From positions 45,279 through 109,278 of the forward strand of contig NZ_PBSH01000032.1 of assembly GCF_002726155.1 (NCBI RefSeq): DNA of 64,000 nt, written 5' to 3'. The stretch comes from Alcanivorax sp. Lineage in GTDB: Bacteria; Pseudomonadota; Gammaproteobacteria; Pseudomonadales; Alcanivoracaceae. Position numbers and translations under genes: made by a program. Numbering within the stretch: the stretch's first letter is position 1; every line of letters starts with the position of its first letter. Below, in pieces: positions 49,783 to 60,333 of the stretch. Under the pieces are notes generated by a model, which was given only the letters and a program-made list of their open reading frames with translations, had not been told where the DNA came from and searched no databases.

Positions 49783-50985
49783 TTAGCGCTGACTGACCTG
49801 GTCGCGGGGCTGTGGTGCCGGCAACAGGCGCAGGTTGTAGTTCACTGCCTTGTCGCCCGGGTCCACAATTTCCAGCGAGATATGCAGCGGGGTGCGTGTG
49901 GGCATGGTCTCCATGCCGAGCAGATCCCCTTGCAGGTATTCCTGTGGGGTGAAGCGTCGGCTGGCTACGGGGCCGCCATTGAGGGCGCTGAAGCTCAGTT
50001 CCAGTTCCGGGAAGGGCTGGGGGTACTTGGCTTCATTGAACAGGATAGCGTCCACAATCAGGGCGTTGGCGTAATTCGGGTGGCTGCGTACCACCAGATT
50101 GGCGCCACGTAGCTGGGTGATGTCTGAGCGGCTGGGCAGGTGGCAGCCGAGCACATCACAGGCCTGCTGATACAGGGGGCGCCATTGCGGGCTACGGGCC
50201 AGGTCATTGAAATTGAAGAAGGCGTATTGGCCGACCAGCACGACCAGGGCAATAACCGAAAGGGAGGTCCACTTGAGCATGCCGCCCCAGTCCCGGCGCT
50301 GGCGGAAATGGTTGTCACGTTCACGCACTGGCTTGCCGATGGGGACGGGCTCTTCATAGAGGTCATCGCCAAACAGGTCCAATCCACCGAACAGGCTGTC
50401 ATCGTCGTCCTCGGGCTCTGCCGGTCGGGATTGTTTTGGCGCTGGAGTGTCTGTTGTTTTGCGCACTGCCGGCTGCTCAGGGGCTGAGTGGCTGGCGGGA
50501 GCGGGCGTGGTTGTTTCGCCGGGGGTGGGCTCGGCGGGGTCGTCGTCTTCCAGCTCCTGCAGCAGGGCTTCGGCCCAGGATTCGTCGGCATTTTCATGGT
50601 GGCTGGCCCGGCCGGCGCCATGCATGTCGGCGAAGTCTTCGCCCAGCCCACCAGCGGGGTCATCTGCATCCAGGTTCATGAACGAGTCGCTTAACTCCAT
50701 GCCCTGAATGCTCAGGCCATCGGCGTCAGCGCCGTCATCGTCGCCAAATTTCTGCTCGTCCCCGGAAGAGGCTGCGTCACTGTGGGTGCCGTCCAGCGCG
50801 CCGGCCCAGCGATCCTGCGGGGCGGCTTGTTGCGGTGCCGGGGGGTCAACCAGGTAATCATTGGCCTGGAATATCTGCAGGCAAGAGCCACACCGTACTG
50901 CACCGCGTGCCTGTTTCAGGTGTTCATCGGTAATCTTGAACTGGGCTGCACAGTGGGGGCAGCGCGTCTTGTATTGGGTGGCCAT
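49783..50985 (-). CDS. Zinc-ribbon and DUF3426 domain protein
   Basis: KTRCPHCAAQFKITDEHLKQARGAVRCGSCLQIF zinc ribbon; one TM; DUF3426-like C-terminus. Confidence 0.9.
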   Translation of the reverse strand: MATQYKTRCPHCAAQFKITDEHLKQARGAVRCGSCLQIFQANDYLVDPPAPQQAAPQDRWAGALDGTHSDAASSGDEQKFGDDDGADADGLSIQGMELSDSFMNLDADDPAGGLGEDFADMHGAGRASHHENADESWAEALLQELEDDDPAEPTPGETTTPAPASHSAPEQPAVRKTTDTPAPKQSRPAEPEDDDDSLFGGLDLFGDDLYEEPVPIGKPVRERDNHFRQRRDWGGMLKWTSLSVIALVVLVGQYAFFNFNDLARSPQWRPLYQQACDVLGCHLPSRSDITQLRGANLVVRSHPNYANALIVDAILFNEAKYPQPFPELELSFSALNGGPVASRRFTPQEYLQGDLLGMETMPTRTPLHISLEIVDPGDKAVNYNLRLLPAPQPRDQVSQR

Positions 50986-51013
50986 GGCTTTCGCCTGAAT
51001 TGTTATTGGACGA

Positions 51014-51049
51014 GATGCAACATGCTGCACGCGACAGGCTTTCACACAA
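51014..51049. repeat. Short heptamer-type stretch (CACGC family) between prmA and the DUF3426 gene
   Basis: GATGCAACATGCTGCACGCGACAGGCTTTCACACAAC. Confidence 0.5.
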
Positions 51050-51153
51050 CCCCGGAATCCCTACAGTGCGTGCAGATGGGTCAGGTATGTTTTACAGAAA
51101 AACCGGGACAGGCCGCAAGGACCTGTCACTCAGTTTTCCCTGAATCTGTGGAT

Positions 51154-52035
51154 TCAGGTGACGCGGCGCACCCCGTCAATGCGTACCCAGTCACCCTGTT
51201 GGGTGGTGGGGGTCAGATCAAACCAGGGGGAATAGGCGGTGCGGACCGATTCTGCCTGTTCCGCCAAAATGCCGGACAGAGCAAGAGTGCCTCCGGGTCG
51301 ACAGTAGCGGGCCAGCAGCCCGGACAATTCCACCAGCGGGCCGGCCAGGATGTTGGCGACCAGTACGTCGCACTGGTAATCCGCGGGCATCTGCTCCGGC
51401 AGGTGCAGGGTGAGCGAGTCTGCCACGCCATTATTACGGGCATTGTCTTCACTGGCGATCAGTGCCTGGGGATCGATATCCGTGCCGGTGGTATCGCCGG
51501 CGCCGAGTAGCAGCGCGGCGATGGCCAGCACCCCGGAGCCGCAGCCGAAATCGAGCACGGTTTTGCCGTGCAGGTCAGCGCCGTCCAGCCATTGCAGGCA
51601 CAGCGAGGTGGTCTCGTGGGTGCCGGTGCCGAAGGCAAGGCCCGGGTCCAGCTTCAGGTTTACGGCTTGCGGGTCTGGCGCCTCGCTCCAGCTGGGAATG
51701 ATCCACAGGCGCTCACCAAATTGCATGGGCGAGAAGTCGTCCATCCAGGCCCGCTCCCAGGTCTGGTCTTCCAGGGTTTCGTGGTGGCTGGCTTCTGCAT
51801 TCAGTCCCTGGGCGGTGAGGGCGGCGAGTATCAGCTCGGGAGTCTGGTCCTGCTCAAACAGGGCGCTGACCACGGTGTTCTGCCACAACGGCCGGGTGCC
51901 GGGCGGTGGTTCGAACACCGGCTGGTCGGCACCGTCAGTCAGTGTCACGGCCACGGCGCCGAGGTTTTCCAGTGCAGCCTGAAAGGCATCGGCGTGTTGT
52001 TCGGTGGTGGCAAGGTGGAGCTGAAGCCAGGCCAT
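51154..52035 (-). CDS. prmA: Ribosomal protein L11 methyltransferase
   Basis: [46 protein letters not shown]. Confidence 0.96.
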   Translation of the reverse strand: MAWLQLHLATTEQHADAFQAALENLGAVAVTLTDGADQPVFEPPPGTRPLWQNTVVSALFEQDQTPELILAALTAQGLNAEASHHETLEDQTWERAWMDDFSPMQFGERLWIIPSWSEAPDPQAVNLKLDPGLAFGTGTHETTSLCLQWLDGADLHGKTVLDFGCGSGVLAIAALLLGAGDTTGTDIDPQALIASEDNARNNGVADSLTLHLPEQMPADYQCDVLVANILAGPLVELSGLLARYCRPGGTLALSGILAEQAESVRTAYSPWFDLTPTTQQGDWVRIDGVRRVT

Positions 52036-52054
52036 GGATACTCCTGCAAGACGT

Positions 52055-52086
52055 TGTGATGTACGGGTGGTGTGATGTACGGGCGT
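52055..52086. repeat. Tandem 16-bp direct repeat TGTGATGTACGGGTGG/TGTGATGTACGGGCGT
   Basis: 14/16 identical, just upstream of prmA start. Confidence 0.6.
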
Positions 52087-52191
52087 AAAGTGGCGGCAGT
52101 CTAGCGGATTCTGCGGCCCTGTGCTGCCTGTCGTTATGCTGGGCGGTTCGCTGGTGCGGTAATGTTTTTGCCGTTGCCGGGCCAGAAAAGC

Positions 52192-52224
52192 AAAGGCCGC
52201 GCCGGGTTAGCGGGCGCGGCCTTT
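52192..52224. terminator. Intrinsic terminator, AGGCCGCGC family
   Basis: AAAGGCCGCGCCGGGTTAGCGGGCGCGGCCTTT. Confidence 0.85.
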
Positions 52225-52252
52225 ATTGTGGCGCAGAGGAAAAAGCCGGCGC

Positions 52253-53599
52253 TTACTGATCGCCCAGCTTTTTCTCCAGGTGGTGAATATCCACTCCGCC
52301 TTCAATGAACGCCTTGTCCTTGAAGATTTTGTCGCGGTGCAGAGCGATATTGGTCTTGATGCCTTCTACCACGATTTCGTCCAGCGCGTTTTTCATGCGC
52401 GCAAAGGCGATGTCACGGCTTTCCCCCCAGGTGATCAGCTTGCCTATCAGGGAATCGTAGTAGGGGGGGACGGTGTAGCCACTGTAAATGTGGGAGTCCA
52501 CCCGGACGCCGTTGCCGCCAGGCGCATGGAAGTAGGAAATTTTCCCAGGGCAAGGAGTGAAACGCACCGGATCTTCCGCGTTCACGCGTACTTCGATGGC
52601 GTGGCCCTGGAACTGCACGTCGGCCTGTTGCAGCGCCAGCCCTTCACCGCCGGCGATTCGCAGTTGCTCTTTGACGATATCCACCCCGGTGACCATTTCG
52701 GTAACCGGGTGCTCTACCTGAACCCGGGTGTTCATCTCGATGAAGTAGAAACGCTCGTCTTCATAGAGGAATTCGAACGTGCCGGCGCCCCGGTAGTTGA
52801 TGGTCTTGCAGGCATCCACGCAGCGCTGGGCGACTTCGTCTTTCAGGTGCTGTGGGATGTCGGGGGCCGGGGCTTCCTCCACCACTTTCTGATGGCGGCG
52901 TTGCAGTGAGCAATCGCGGTCACCCAGATGGATCGCATGGCCAGCACCGTCAGCCAGTACCTGCACTTCCACATGTCGCGGTTTCTGCAGGAATTTTTCC
53001 ATGTAGACGGTGGCATCGCCGAAGGCGTTTTTGGCTTCCGAGCGGGTCAGGGTGATGGCGTTGAGCAGGTGTTTGGCTTCATCCACGACGCGCATGCCGC
53101 GGCCACCACCACCGGCGGCGGCCTTGATGATGACCGGGTAACCAATCTGTTTGGCCATGGCCAGTGAGGCATCATCATCGTCCCCGATGGGACCATCAGA
53201 GCCGGGCACGGTGGGGACGCCGGCTTTTTTCATGGCCTCGATGGCCGCAACCTTGTTGCCCATCAGGCGGATGGTGTCTGCTTTCGGGCCGATAAAGGTG
53301 AAACCGGAGCGTTCCACGCTTTCGGCAAAGTCCGCGTTTTCCGCCAAGAAGCCGTAGCCGGGGTGAATGCCGTCGGCATCGGTGACTTCCGCTGCGCTGA
53401 TCAGGGCAGGGATGTTCAGGTACGAATCGGTGGATGACGCGGGGCCGATACACACGGCTTCGTCGGCCAGGCGTACGTGCATCAGGTCCCGGTCGGGCTT
53501 GGAGTAAACGGCCACGGTGCGGATGCCCAGCTCCTTGCAGGCGCGAAGGATACGCAGAGCAATCTCGCCACGGTTGGCAATGACGACCTTTTCCAGCAT
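52253..53599 (-). CDS. accC: Acetyl-CoA carboxylase biotin carboxylase subunit
   Basis: [56 protein letters not shown]. Confidence 0.97.
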   Translation of the reverse strand: MLEKVVIANRGEIALRILRACKELGIRTVAVYSKPDRDLMHVRLADEAVCIGPASSTDSYLNIPALISAAEVTDADGIHPGYGFLAENADFAESVERSGFTFIGPKADTIRLMGNKVAAIEAMKKAGVPTVPGSDGPIGDDDDASLAMAKQIGYPVIIKAAAGGGGRGMRVVDEAKHLLNAITLTRSEAKNAFGDATVYMEKFLQKPRHVEVQVLADGAGHAIHLGDRDCSLQRRHQKVVEEAPAPDIPQHLKDEVAQRCVDACKTINYRGAGTFEFLYEDERFYFIEMNTRVQVEHPVTEMVTGVDIVKEQLRIAGGEGLALQQADVQFQGHAIEVRVNAEDPVRFTPCPGKISYFHAPGGNGVRVDSHIYSGYTVPPYYDSLIGKLITWGESRDIAFARMKNALDEIVVEGIKTNIALHRDKIFKDKAFIEGGVDIHHLEKKLGDQ

Positions 53600-53611
53600 G
53601 AGATGCCTCCG

Positions 53612-54067
53612 TTAAACGATGGAGAACAGAGGCTGGTCGAATTCAACCGGCTCGCCGTCTTCTACCAGAATGGCATCCAGCGTGCCGGACTTGTCGGCCT
53701 CGATCTGGTTCATCATCTTCATGGCTTCCACGATGCACAGCACATCGCCTGCCTGGACCTTCTGGCCCACTTCGGCAAAGGACGCCGCACCCGGCGACGG
53801 GGAGCGATAGAAGGTGCCGACCATGGGGGAGCGCACCAGATGGCCGCTGGGCGTGTTGTCTACCGGCGCAGGGGCTTCGGTGGCAGAGGGAGCCGGAGCA
53901 GGTGCCGGCGCTGGTGCCTGTGGCGCGGCGTAATAGTGCGCCGGCGCTGCGGGTTGGCGTGAGCCGCGGCTGATGCGGACGGACTCTTCCCCTTCACAGA
54001 TCTCCAGCTCTTCAATGCCGGACTCTTCGAGCAGCTCAATCAGTTTCTTGATTTTGCGAATATCCAT
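53612..54067 (-). CDS. accB: Acetyl-CoA carboxylase biotin carboxyl carrier protein
   Basis: [23 protein letters not shown]; biotinylation motif [11 protein letters not shown]; Ala/Pro-rich linker. Confidence 0.97.
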   Translation of the reverse strand: MDIRKIKKLIELLEESGIEELEICEGEESVRISRGSRQPAAPAHYYAAPQAPAPAPAPAPSATEAPAPVDNTPSGHLVRSPMVGTFYRSPSPGAASFAEVGQKVQAGDVLCIVEAMKMMNQIEADKSGTLDAILVEDGEPVEFDQPLFSIV

Positions 54068-54069
54068 GT

Positions 54070-54510
54070 TCAGTCATCCAGTTGTTCGAGAGCAGCGGTG
54101 AGTGCCAGCGCATAGCCGGTGGCACCGAGACCGCAGATAACGCCCTTGGCAATATCGGAAAAATAAGAGTGGTGGCGGAAGGCTTCCCGGGCATGCACGT
54201 TGGACAGATGCACTTCGATAAAGGGAATGTTCACCGCCAGCAGGGCATCGCGCAGAGCCACACTGGTGTGAGTGAACGCCGCCGGGTTGATGATGATGAA
54301 GTCGATTCCCTCGGTGCGGGCATCGTGAACGCGTTCGACCAGCTCGTATTCCGCGTTGCTTTGCAGATGCTGCAGGTGATGGCCGGCCGTGCTGGCCTGT
54401 TCCTGCAGTTGCTGGTTGATATCCGCCAGGGTGGTGTGGCCGTACTTGTCCGGCTCGCGGGTACCGAGCAGATTCAGGTTTGGGCCATGTAAGACCAGAA
54501 TGGAAGCCAA
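54070..54510 (-). CDS. aroQ: Type II 3-dehydroquinate dehydratase
   Basis: [39 protein letters not shown]; likely TTG start preceded by AAGGGGA. Confidence 0.94.
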   Translation of the reverse strand: MASILVLHGPNLNLLGTREPDKYGHTTLADINQQLQEQASTAGHHLQHLQSNAEYELVERVHDARTEGIDFIIINPAAFTHTSVALRDALLAVNIPFIEVHLSNVHAREAFRHHSYFSDIAKGVICGLGATGYALALTAALEQLDD

Positions 54511-54780
54511 AACGGGTCCCCTTGCGAATTTGTCGTTATTTGCAGTGATCGTGCTGGAAAAATCCAGATTAGCCCGGGCTTTCTCGCACAAATGCAATAT
54601 TAGGGGCAAACCATGACAGAAAAAAGGGCTTTACAACATTCGTTACAAGTTACCGGAAGATTGCGTGATATCGGTACCATTTCATGGGGGTTGTATAGCG
54701 GGCTGGTTTGGGCTGTGAAACCGCTGCGCTCCGTTCCCCTTGCAGGCTGGCAGGGGAACGGTCGCCAGGGAAGGCGAGCG

Positions 54781-56661
54781 TTACAGCGTCGGCATCACTC
54801 GCTTGTCCAGATGTTCAATGAAGCGTTCCGGGCCCATCTCACCCAACACGCGAGAATCGGGGATTTCGGTGCCGGCGGGGGTAAAAAACACCAGTGCCGG
54901 CAGGCCGAGAATATTGTACTGCTCCATGATGGCCTGGCTGTCGGCGTTGATCTCGGTGATGTCCACGCGGTACAGGTCGAAGCCGTTCATGGCGTTGAGT
55001 ACATCCGGGTGGCTAAGGGTGGTTTCTTCCAGCACCTTGCAGGCCACACACCATTCGGCGAAGAAATCCACCAGCACCGGTTTGCCGGCCTGGCGGGATG
55101 CGGACAGCGCCTGCTCCAGTGAGGCTTTGCCCACGATGGTCTGCCAGGGGCCGTGGTCGTTCGCGGTTGGGGCATTGCTGGGGGGCGCACTGCCAGCCAC
55201 CGGGGTTGCTGGCTGGGTCATGTGTGCCAGCGGTTGCAGGGGATCTTTGCCGCCACTTAACGCGCCGACAATCATTACCGCGCCATACAGGGCCAGCACC
55301 AGGGCCAAGCCGCGCTTGAGGCGGGCCATACCTTCACCGGCAGGTTCCAGTGCGCCGAGCTGTACGCCATAGACGGCAAGCAACAGGCCGTAGAGGCCCA
55401 AGGTAATGGTGTCACCGATAATGCGATCCAGCAGCCAGATGGCCACGCCCAGCATGACCACGCCGAAGAACCGTTTGATCTCTTCCATCCACATGCCGGC
55501 ACGGGGGAGCAGGCTGCCGCCGCCGGTGCCGAAGATGATCAGGGGCAGGCCCATGCCGATGGACAGGGCAAACAGGGAGGCGGCGCCGGTGGCCGCATCG
55601 CCGCTGGCGGCCACATAAATCAGGGCGCCGGCCAGGATCGGGGTGACGCAAGGGGAAACCACCAGGGCTGAGATTGTCCCCATGATGGCGGCGCCGATCA
55701 GGCTGCCGCGGGCTTCCTGCCCCGGTTGATGGAGCTTGTTGCGCAGCGCCGCCGGCAGCTGGAGCTCATACAACCCGAACATGGACAGGGCCAGTACGAT
55801 AAAGACCACCACGGAAGTGATGATGGCCGCGGGTTGCTGCAGCAAGAATTGCAGGTTCAAGCCGGCGCCGAAAAGTGCCACCAGCAGGCCGGCCAAGGTA
55901 TAAGGCACCGCCATGCCCAGAACATAGCTGACACTCAGTGTGAAGCCGCGGGCTGCACTGGGTTCTTTCTCTCCGGCAATGATGCCGGACAGAATTGGCA
56001 CCATGGGGAAGACGCACGGGGTAAAGGCCAGTAGCAGGCCGCCCACAAAAAACAGGCCGATGATCAGGCCAAGGGGCTGGTCCTTCATCCACTGATTGAA
56101 GGCGTTGGCATCTTCGGACTGCAGTGTGTCGAGAAAGCCTGGACCAGCGCTGGAGTCAGATGCCGCTGCTGGCGGAGCGGCCACCGGCTTTTTTGTCGGT
56201 TGGGGATTGGCGAATTCGATGATTTTTTTGGTTGGCGGATAGCACAAGGTGTCTTCAATGCAGCCCTGGTAGCGCACTTCCAGTTCCGTATCTACCAGCG
56301 GCACGCTATGCAAGGGAAGAGCCAGATCCAGGCGATCGAAATACACCTGGACGTCGCCGAAGATTTCGTCGGTTTTGGCTTTGCCGGCGGGCAGGGTCAG
56401 CTCGGCAAAATCGTTAATCACATTGCCGTTGGTGTCGCGCAGTGTGAATCCAAAACGGTGCTGGTAAAGATACACCTCGTCGATCAGTTCGAAATTCAGC
56501 AGCAGTTGCTGGTTATCCCAGTCCGCATCGGCCACCAGCTGGATGGCTTCATCCACGGTGGGCAGGCGCTCTTCCTCGCCGAACAAATTGTTGGCGCTTG
56601 CCCAGGACAGTGGGGCCAAGACCAGAGCGGCGACCAGAAAACGCTGCCAGTACTGCTTCAT
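54781..56661 (-). CDS. dsbD: Thiol:disulfide interchange protein DsbD
   Basis: N-terminal DsbD-alpha domain, 8-TM core GGLLLAFTPCVFPMVPILSGI, C-terminal thioredoxin FFAEWCVACKVLE. Confidence 0.95.
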   Translation of the reverse strand: MKQYWQRFLVAALVLAPLSWASANNLFGEEERLPTVDEAIQLVADADWDNQQLLLNFELIDEVYLYQHRFGFTLRDTNGNVINDFAELTLPAGKAKTDEIFGDVQVYFDRLDLALPLHSVPLVDTELEVRYQGCIEDTLCYPPTKKIIEFANPQPTKKPVAAPPAAASDSSAGPGFLDTLQSEDANAFNQWMKDQPLGLIIGLFFVGGLLLAFTPCVFPMVPILSGIIAGEKEPSAARGFTLSVSYVLGMAVPYTLAGLLVALFGAGLNLQFLLQQPAAIITSVVVFIVLALSMFGLYELQLPAALRNKLHQPGQEARGSLIGAAIMGTISALVVSPCVTPILAGALIYVAASGDAATGAASLFALSIGMGLPLIIFGTGGGSLLPRAGMWMEEIKRFFGVVMLGVAIWLLDRIIGDTITLGLYGLLLAVYGVQLGALEPAGEGMARLKRGLALVLALYGAVMIVGALSGGKDPLQPLAHMTQPATPVAGSAPPSNAPTANDHGPWQTIVGKASLEQALSASRQAGKPVLVDFFAEWCVACKVLEETTLSHPDVLNAMNGFDLYRVDITEINADSQAIMEQYNILGLPALVFFTPAGTEIPDSRVLGEMGPERFIEHLDKRVMPTL

Positions 56662-57002
56662 CAAATTCTCCTTACCCTTGCCCGATGCGCCGGATTGGTG
56701 TGGCGCTTTGATGCTGGAACAGGGCGTTAGTTTCATTCGCTGGGTTTAAGGGTTCGTTAAGGCCGGGAATGCAGAGTGGCCCGCTGCCCTGCAGCTGCCG
56801 CAGTTTAGCGAAAAATCCCGAGTCTGTAGACCGGCGAGGCCATGGATGTAACGCGTTTGTGGCACAAGGCCAAGCCGTCGTGGCACCAGTGGTGTGATAG
56901 GCGGCGTCGGTGGTGAACCTGATTGCGGTTTTCCCTGTAGGCGATGTGCGATACAAATAGGCAAGATAAACATCACTACCTGATGTGAGCAGTGACCTAA
57001 CC

Positions 57003-57671
57003 ATGCGACTCTTACTTGTTGAGGATGATCCCATGTTGGCTGCGGGGTTGCTGCGGGCCTTACAGTCCGAAGGCTATACCGTTGATCATGTGGACCGGGG
57101 AGAGCTGGTGCTGGGGGCTGTTCGCCAGGGCGGTTTCGACTTGTTGATGCTGGATCTGGGGTTGCCGGGAATGGATGGCCTGGAGGTGCTAGGTGCATTG
57201 CGCCAGATCAATCGGCAGCTGCCGGTCATAATTATCAGCGCCCGTGATCAGCTGGATGACCGTTTGCGGGGCCTGGATGGCGGTGCCGATGACTATTTGA
57301 TCAAGCCGTTTGCGGCCTCGGAGCTGGTCGCCCGGATCCGGGCCCGATTGCGTCGTCGCACCGAACAGGCGTCCCCCGTGCTGCATTTTGCGGATCTGGG
57401 CATCGATCCGGAGCGTTTTACCGTCACGAAAGCCGGGCAGACGGTTCCGTTATCACGCCGTGAAATGGGCGTGCTGTTCCAGCTGGTACGGAGCCCGGGC
57501 AGGGTTTTCACCCGGGAGCAGCTGGAGCAGGGGTTATATGGCTGGAGTGAGGGTATCGAAAGTAATGCGCTGGAGGTGCATGTGCACCATTTGCGTAAAA
57601 AACTGGGCAATACGGTGATTCGCACCGTGCGAGGAGTGGGATACAGCTTTGTTGGCGGAGATGAAAGCTAG
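57003..57671 (+). CDS. OmpR-family response regulator (QseB/PmrA-like)
   Basis: MRLLLVEDDPMLAAGLLRAL receiver; winged-helix C-terminus NALEVHVHHLRKKLG. Confidence 0.92.
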   Translation: MRLLLVEDDPMLAAGLLRALQSEGYTVDHVDRGELVLGAVRQGGFDLLMLDLGLPGMDGLEVLGALRQINRQLPVIIISARDQLDDRLRGLDGGADDYLIKPFAASELVARIRARLRRRTEQASPVLHFADLGIDPERFTVTKAGQTVPLSRREMGVLFQLVRSPGRVFTREQLEQGLYGWSEGIESNALEVHVHHLRKKLGNTVIRTVRGVGYSFVGGDES

Positions 57672-59005
57672 TGTTTTCCATTCGCCGCTTTCTGCTGGCC
57701 TCGCTGCTGGTGCTCATTGTGGGTGGCGGTGTGCTGCTTGGCACCATGACCTACCTGACGCTGTACCACGAACTGGATGAGCAGTTTGATGCCGAGCTTG
57801 TTCAGAGCGCCCATCTGCTCGCCCGGTTTTTGCCGGCGCATCGTGATGCCTCCCTGTCCACGCCGCTGACGCAGGCTGAGCATCGTTATCAACGCTACTT
57901 TGTCTATCAGGTGTGGCAAGGTGACACGCTGGTTTCCGCCAGTGAAGGCACACCGACAACACCACTGGTTGCTTTGCAGGATGAGCCGCATCTTGGTGAG
58001 CGTGATGGCTGGCACAGCTATGCGCTGCCGTTGCCGGGGAATCGCTGGCTGGTGCTGGCGGAAAGCGATGCTGCCCGCCGTTCTATCGTGGATAACATGA
58101 CGGCGACGGTGCTTGCGCCCTATGTGCTCAGCCTCCCTGTGATCCTTCTGCTGGTGTGGTTGGCGATTCGTCGGGGGCTGGCCCCGCTGGCCGCTCTGAC
58201 GGCATCGGTCAGTCGCCGTACCCCGGAAAACCTGTCGCCGCTGGTTCGCGCTCGCCCTGTGCGGGAATTGGAACCGCTCCATGACGCCCTGAATGCCCTG
58301 CTGACACGGCTGGAAGACGGCATTGCCCGTGAAAAACGGTTTACCGCCGATGCGGCCCACGAGCTGCGTACATTGCTGATGGTGTTGCGCCTGCATGCCG
58401 ATAACGCCGTCAGTGGCTCGCAAACGCCATTATCTGATGACTCATTGCTGCAAATGCAGCAGGCCATTACCCGGGCTGAACGAATGCTGGAGCAGTTATT
58501 GGTGCTCGCCCGGCTGGATCCCCTGCACGCCCGCATGCCGGAGATTAACCGGGCAGAGGTGGTGTCGGTGGCGAGAGACACCCTGGCCAGCCTGGTGCCG
58601 TTGGCTGACCAATATCAGCAACAACTTCAGTTGCTGGTGGAGCAGCCCGTCTGGGTTTCGTTACCACCAGAGGCCCTGCATCTGTTGTTACGCAATCTGG
58701 TGGACAACGCTTGCAGGTATGCCCCGGCCGGAGATATTGCGATTAGCGCAGCGGTGACTGATGACACAGTGATACTGGTAATCAGCGATGCCGGCGACGG
58801 CCTGAGCGAGGCACAGCAGAAACGGTTTAGTGAACGCTTCAGTCGTGGCTCCGGTGTGGCCGGTGGGGCGGGTTTGGGATTGTCGATTGTAGATGGTGTT
58901 TTGTCTCTCTATGGTGGAACCTTGCGTTATCGACAGCGTGAGGGTGACACGACCGCCGCAGCCATACTGTCTTTGCCTGCAGCTTCAGCGGGCAGCGAGC
59001 GATAA
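57671..59005 (+). CDS. Sensor histidine kinase (QseC-like)
   Basis: FTADAAHELRTLLMVLRLHADNAV; NLVDNACRYAP; DAGDGLSE; GAGLGLSIVDGV; GTG start overlaps the RR stop codon. Confidence 0.9.
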   Translation: MFSIRRFLLASLLVLIVGGGVLLGTMTYLTLYHELDEQFDAELVQSAHLLARFLPAHRDASLSTPLTQAEHRYQRYFVYQVWQGDTLVSASEGTPTTPLVALQDEPHLGERDGWHSYALPLPGNRWLVLAESDAARRSIVDNMTATVLAPYVLSLPVILLLVWLAIRRGLAPLAALTASVSRRTPENLSPLVRARPVRELEPLHDALNALLTRLEDGIAREKRFTADAAHELRTLLMVLRLHADNAVSGSQTPLSDDSLLQMQQAITRAERMLEQLLVLARLDPLHARMPEINRAEVVSVARDTLASLVPLADQYQQQLQLLVEQPVWVSLPPEALHLLLRNLVDNACRYAPAGDIAISAAVTDDTVILVISDAGDGLSEAQQKRFSERFSRGSGVAGGAGLGLSIVDGVLSLYGGTLRYRQREGDTTAAAILSLPAASAGSER

Positions 59006-59057
59006 GTGAGCTATAGTAAGGGTTTGAGTTGCGGTGAGACGGATCTTGGGAGTGAGC

Positions 59058-60065
59058 ATGAGTAACGATAAATTCAGTGAGAAAATGGGGGATGCCATGC
59101 TGGACCCTCGCAATAATCGAATCTGGAAGGGTTTGTTCTGGTTGCTTGGTTTGCTGTTGTTGATCGACGTGCTGCTGGGCTGGTACTGGAGCCAGGAGCC
59201 TGAGTTGCGTGAGGTGACGGCGAAAGCGGATGCCGTGCGAGGCGAGACTACCGCGCGGGAGCTGATTTTTGTTGCTGATACCCTGCTGTCCAAGCCTGGT
59301 GGTTACCTCAGTAATGATGTGCTTCCGCACCGTCTGTGGCTGGATAACATGCCGGCCTGGGAATATGGCGTACTGGTGCAGGCGCGCGATTTCAGCCGGG
59401 TATTACGCCGGGACATGAGCCGTTCACAATCCCAGAGCCAGGAAGATAAAGACCTGGCTATTGCCGAGCCGCAGTTCAATTTCGATGCCCAAAGCTGGGC
59501 CATGCCGGCCACGGAAAGCGAGTATCGCCGGGGCATCAAGGCGTTGCAGCGTTATGTGGATCGGCTGACGGATGCCAATGAGAACGACGGCAAGTTCTAC
59601 GCCCGGGCCGATAACCTGAACTATTGGTTGAACGAGGTGCAGAACCGGTTGGGATCCCTGAGTCTGAAACTGAGCCAGAGTGTCGGGCGCAGCCAGCTGA
59701 ATGTGGACAAGGACGGCACCATTGTGGCGGCGAAGCCGGAGAGCGATGAAGATTTTGTCAAAACACCGTGGCTGAAAATTGATGACGCTTTCTATGAAGC
59801 CCGTGGTGCAACTTGGGCGCTTGCCCAGCTAATGCGCGCAGCGGAAGTGGATTTTGCGGACGTGCTGCGCAAAAAGAACGCCACTATCAGTTTCCGGCAA
59901 ATGGTTCGCGAACTGGAGGCGACCCAGGAAACGGTGTGGAGTCCTATGATTCTCAATGGTGATGGTTTTGGCATGCTTGCCAATCACTCGCTGGTCATGG
60001 CTAATTATGTCTCCCGTGCTAACGCTGCCCTGATTGACCTGCGCAAGCTGCTTCAGGAAGGGTGA
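59058..60065 (+). CDS. DUF2333 family protein
   Basis: One TM near the N-terminus; ISYVS-free, DUF2333-like sequence (GVLVQARDFSRVLRRDMSRSQSQS). Confidence 0.85.
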   Translation: MSNDKFSEKMGDAMLDPRNNRIWKGLFWLLGLLLLIDVLLGWYWSQEPELREVTAKADAVRGETTARELIFVADTLLSKPGGYLSNDVLPHRLWLDNMPAWEYGVLVQARDFSRVLRRDMSRSQSQSQEDKDLAIAEPQFNFDAQSWAMPATESEYRRGIKALQRYVDRLTDANENDGKFYARADNLNYWLNEVQNRLGSLSLKLSQSVGRSQLNVDKDGTIVAAKPESDEDFVKTPWLKIDDAFYEARGATWALAQLMRAAEVDFADVLRKKNATISFRQMVRELEATQETVWSPMILNGDGFGMLANHSLVMANYVSRANAALIDLRKLLQEG

Positions 60066-60080
60066 GAAAAGCCGTTGAAG

Positions 60081-60120
60081 GTTGATAGTGGAGAGTTAAC
60101 AGCTGCGCGTTAATCGCTAG
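60081..60120. repeat. Heptamer-periodic stretch GTTGATA GTGGAGA GTTAACA GCTGCGC GTTAATC
   Basis: 7-bp period between a stop codon and an AGGCCGCGC-type terminator. Confidence 0.6.
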
Positions 60121-60136
60121 TGCTATCTCGGAAACG

Positions 60137-60171
60137 AAGAGGCCGCGCTCAAGTGCTGGGTGCGGCCTCTT
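60137..60171 (+). terminator. Intrinsic terminator, AGGCCGCGC family
   Basis: AAGAGGCCGCGCTCAAGTGCTGGGTGCGGCCTCTT. Confidence 0.85.
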
Positions 60172-60333
60172 GTATTTCTACTCTCAATAATGGCGTCTGC
60201 GCAGTCAATCATTTGCCACGCTTGAGCTCAATAGCTTCCTTCTTGCGCTACCTTGTTTTGTCTCATTAAGTCTTTCTTAAGTTAACGTCACTAGCCTTTC
60301 TTGTGCGCCTGTTGATTGGGCCGAGGAGGTAAC

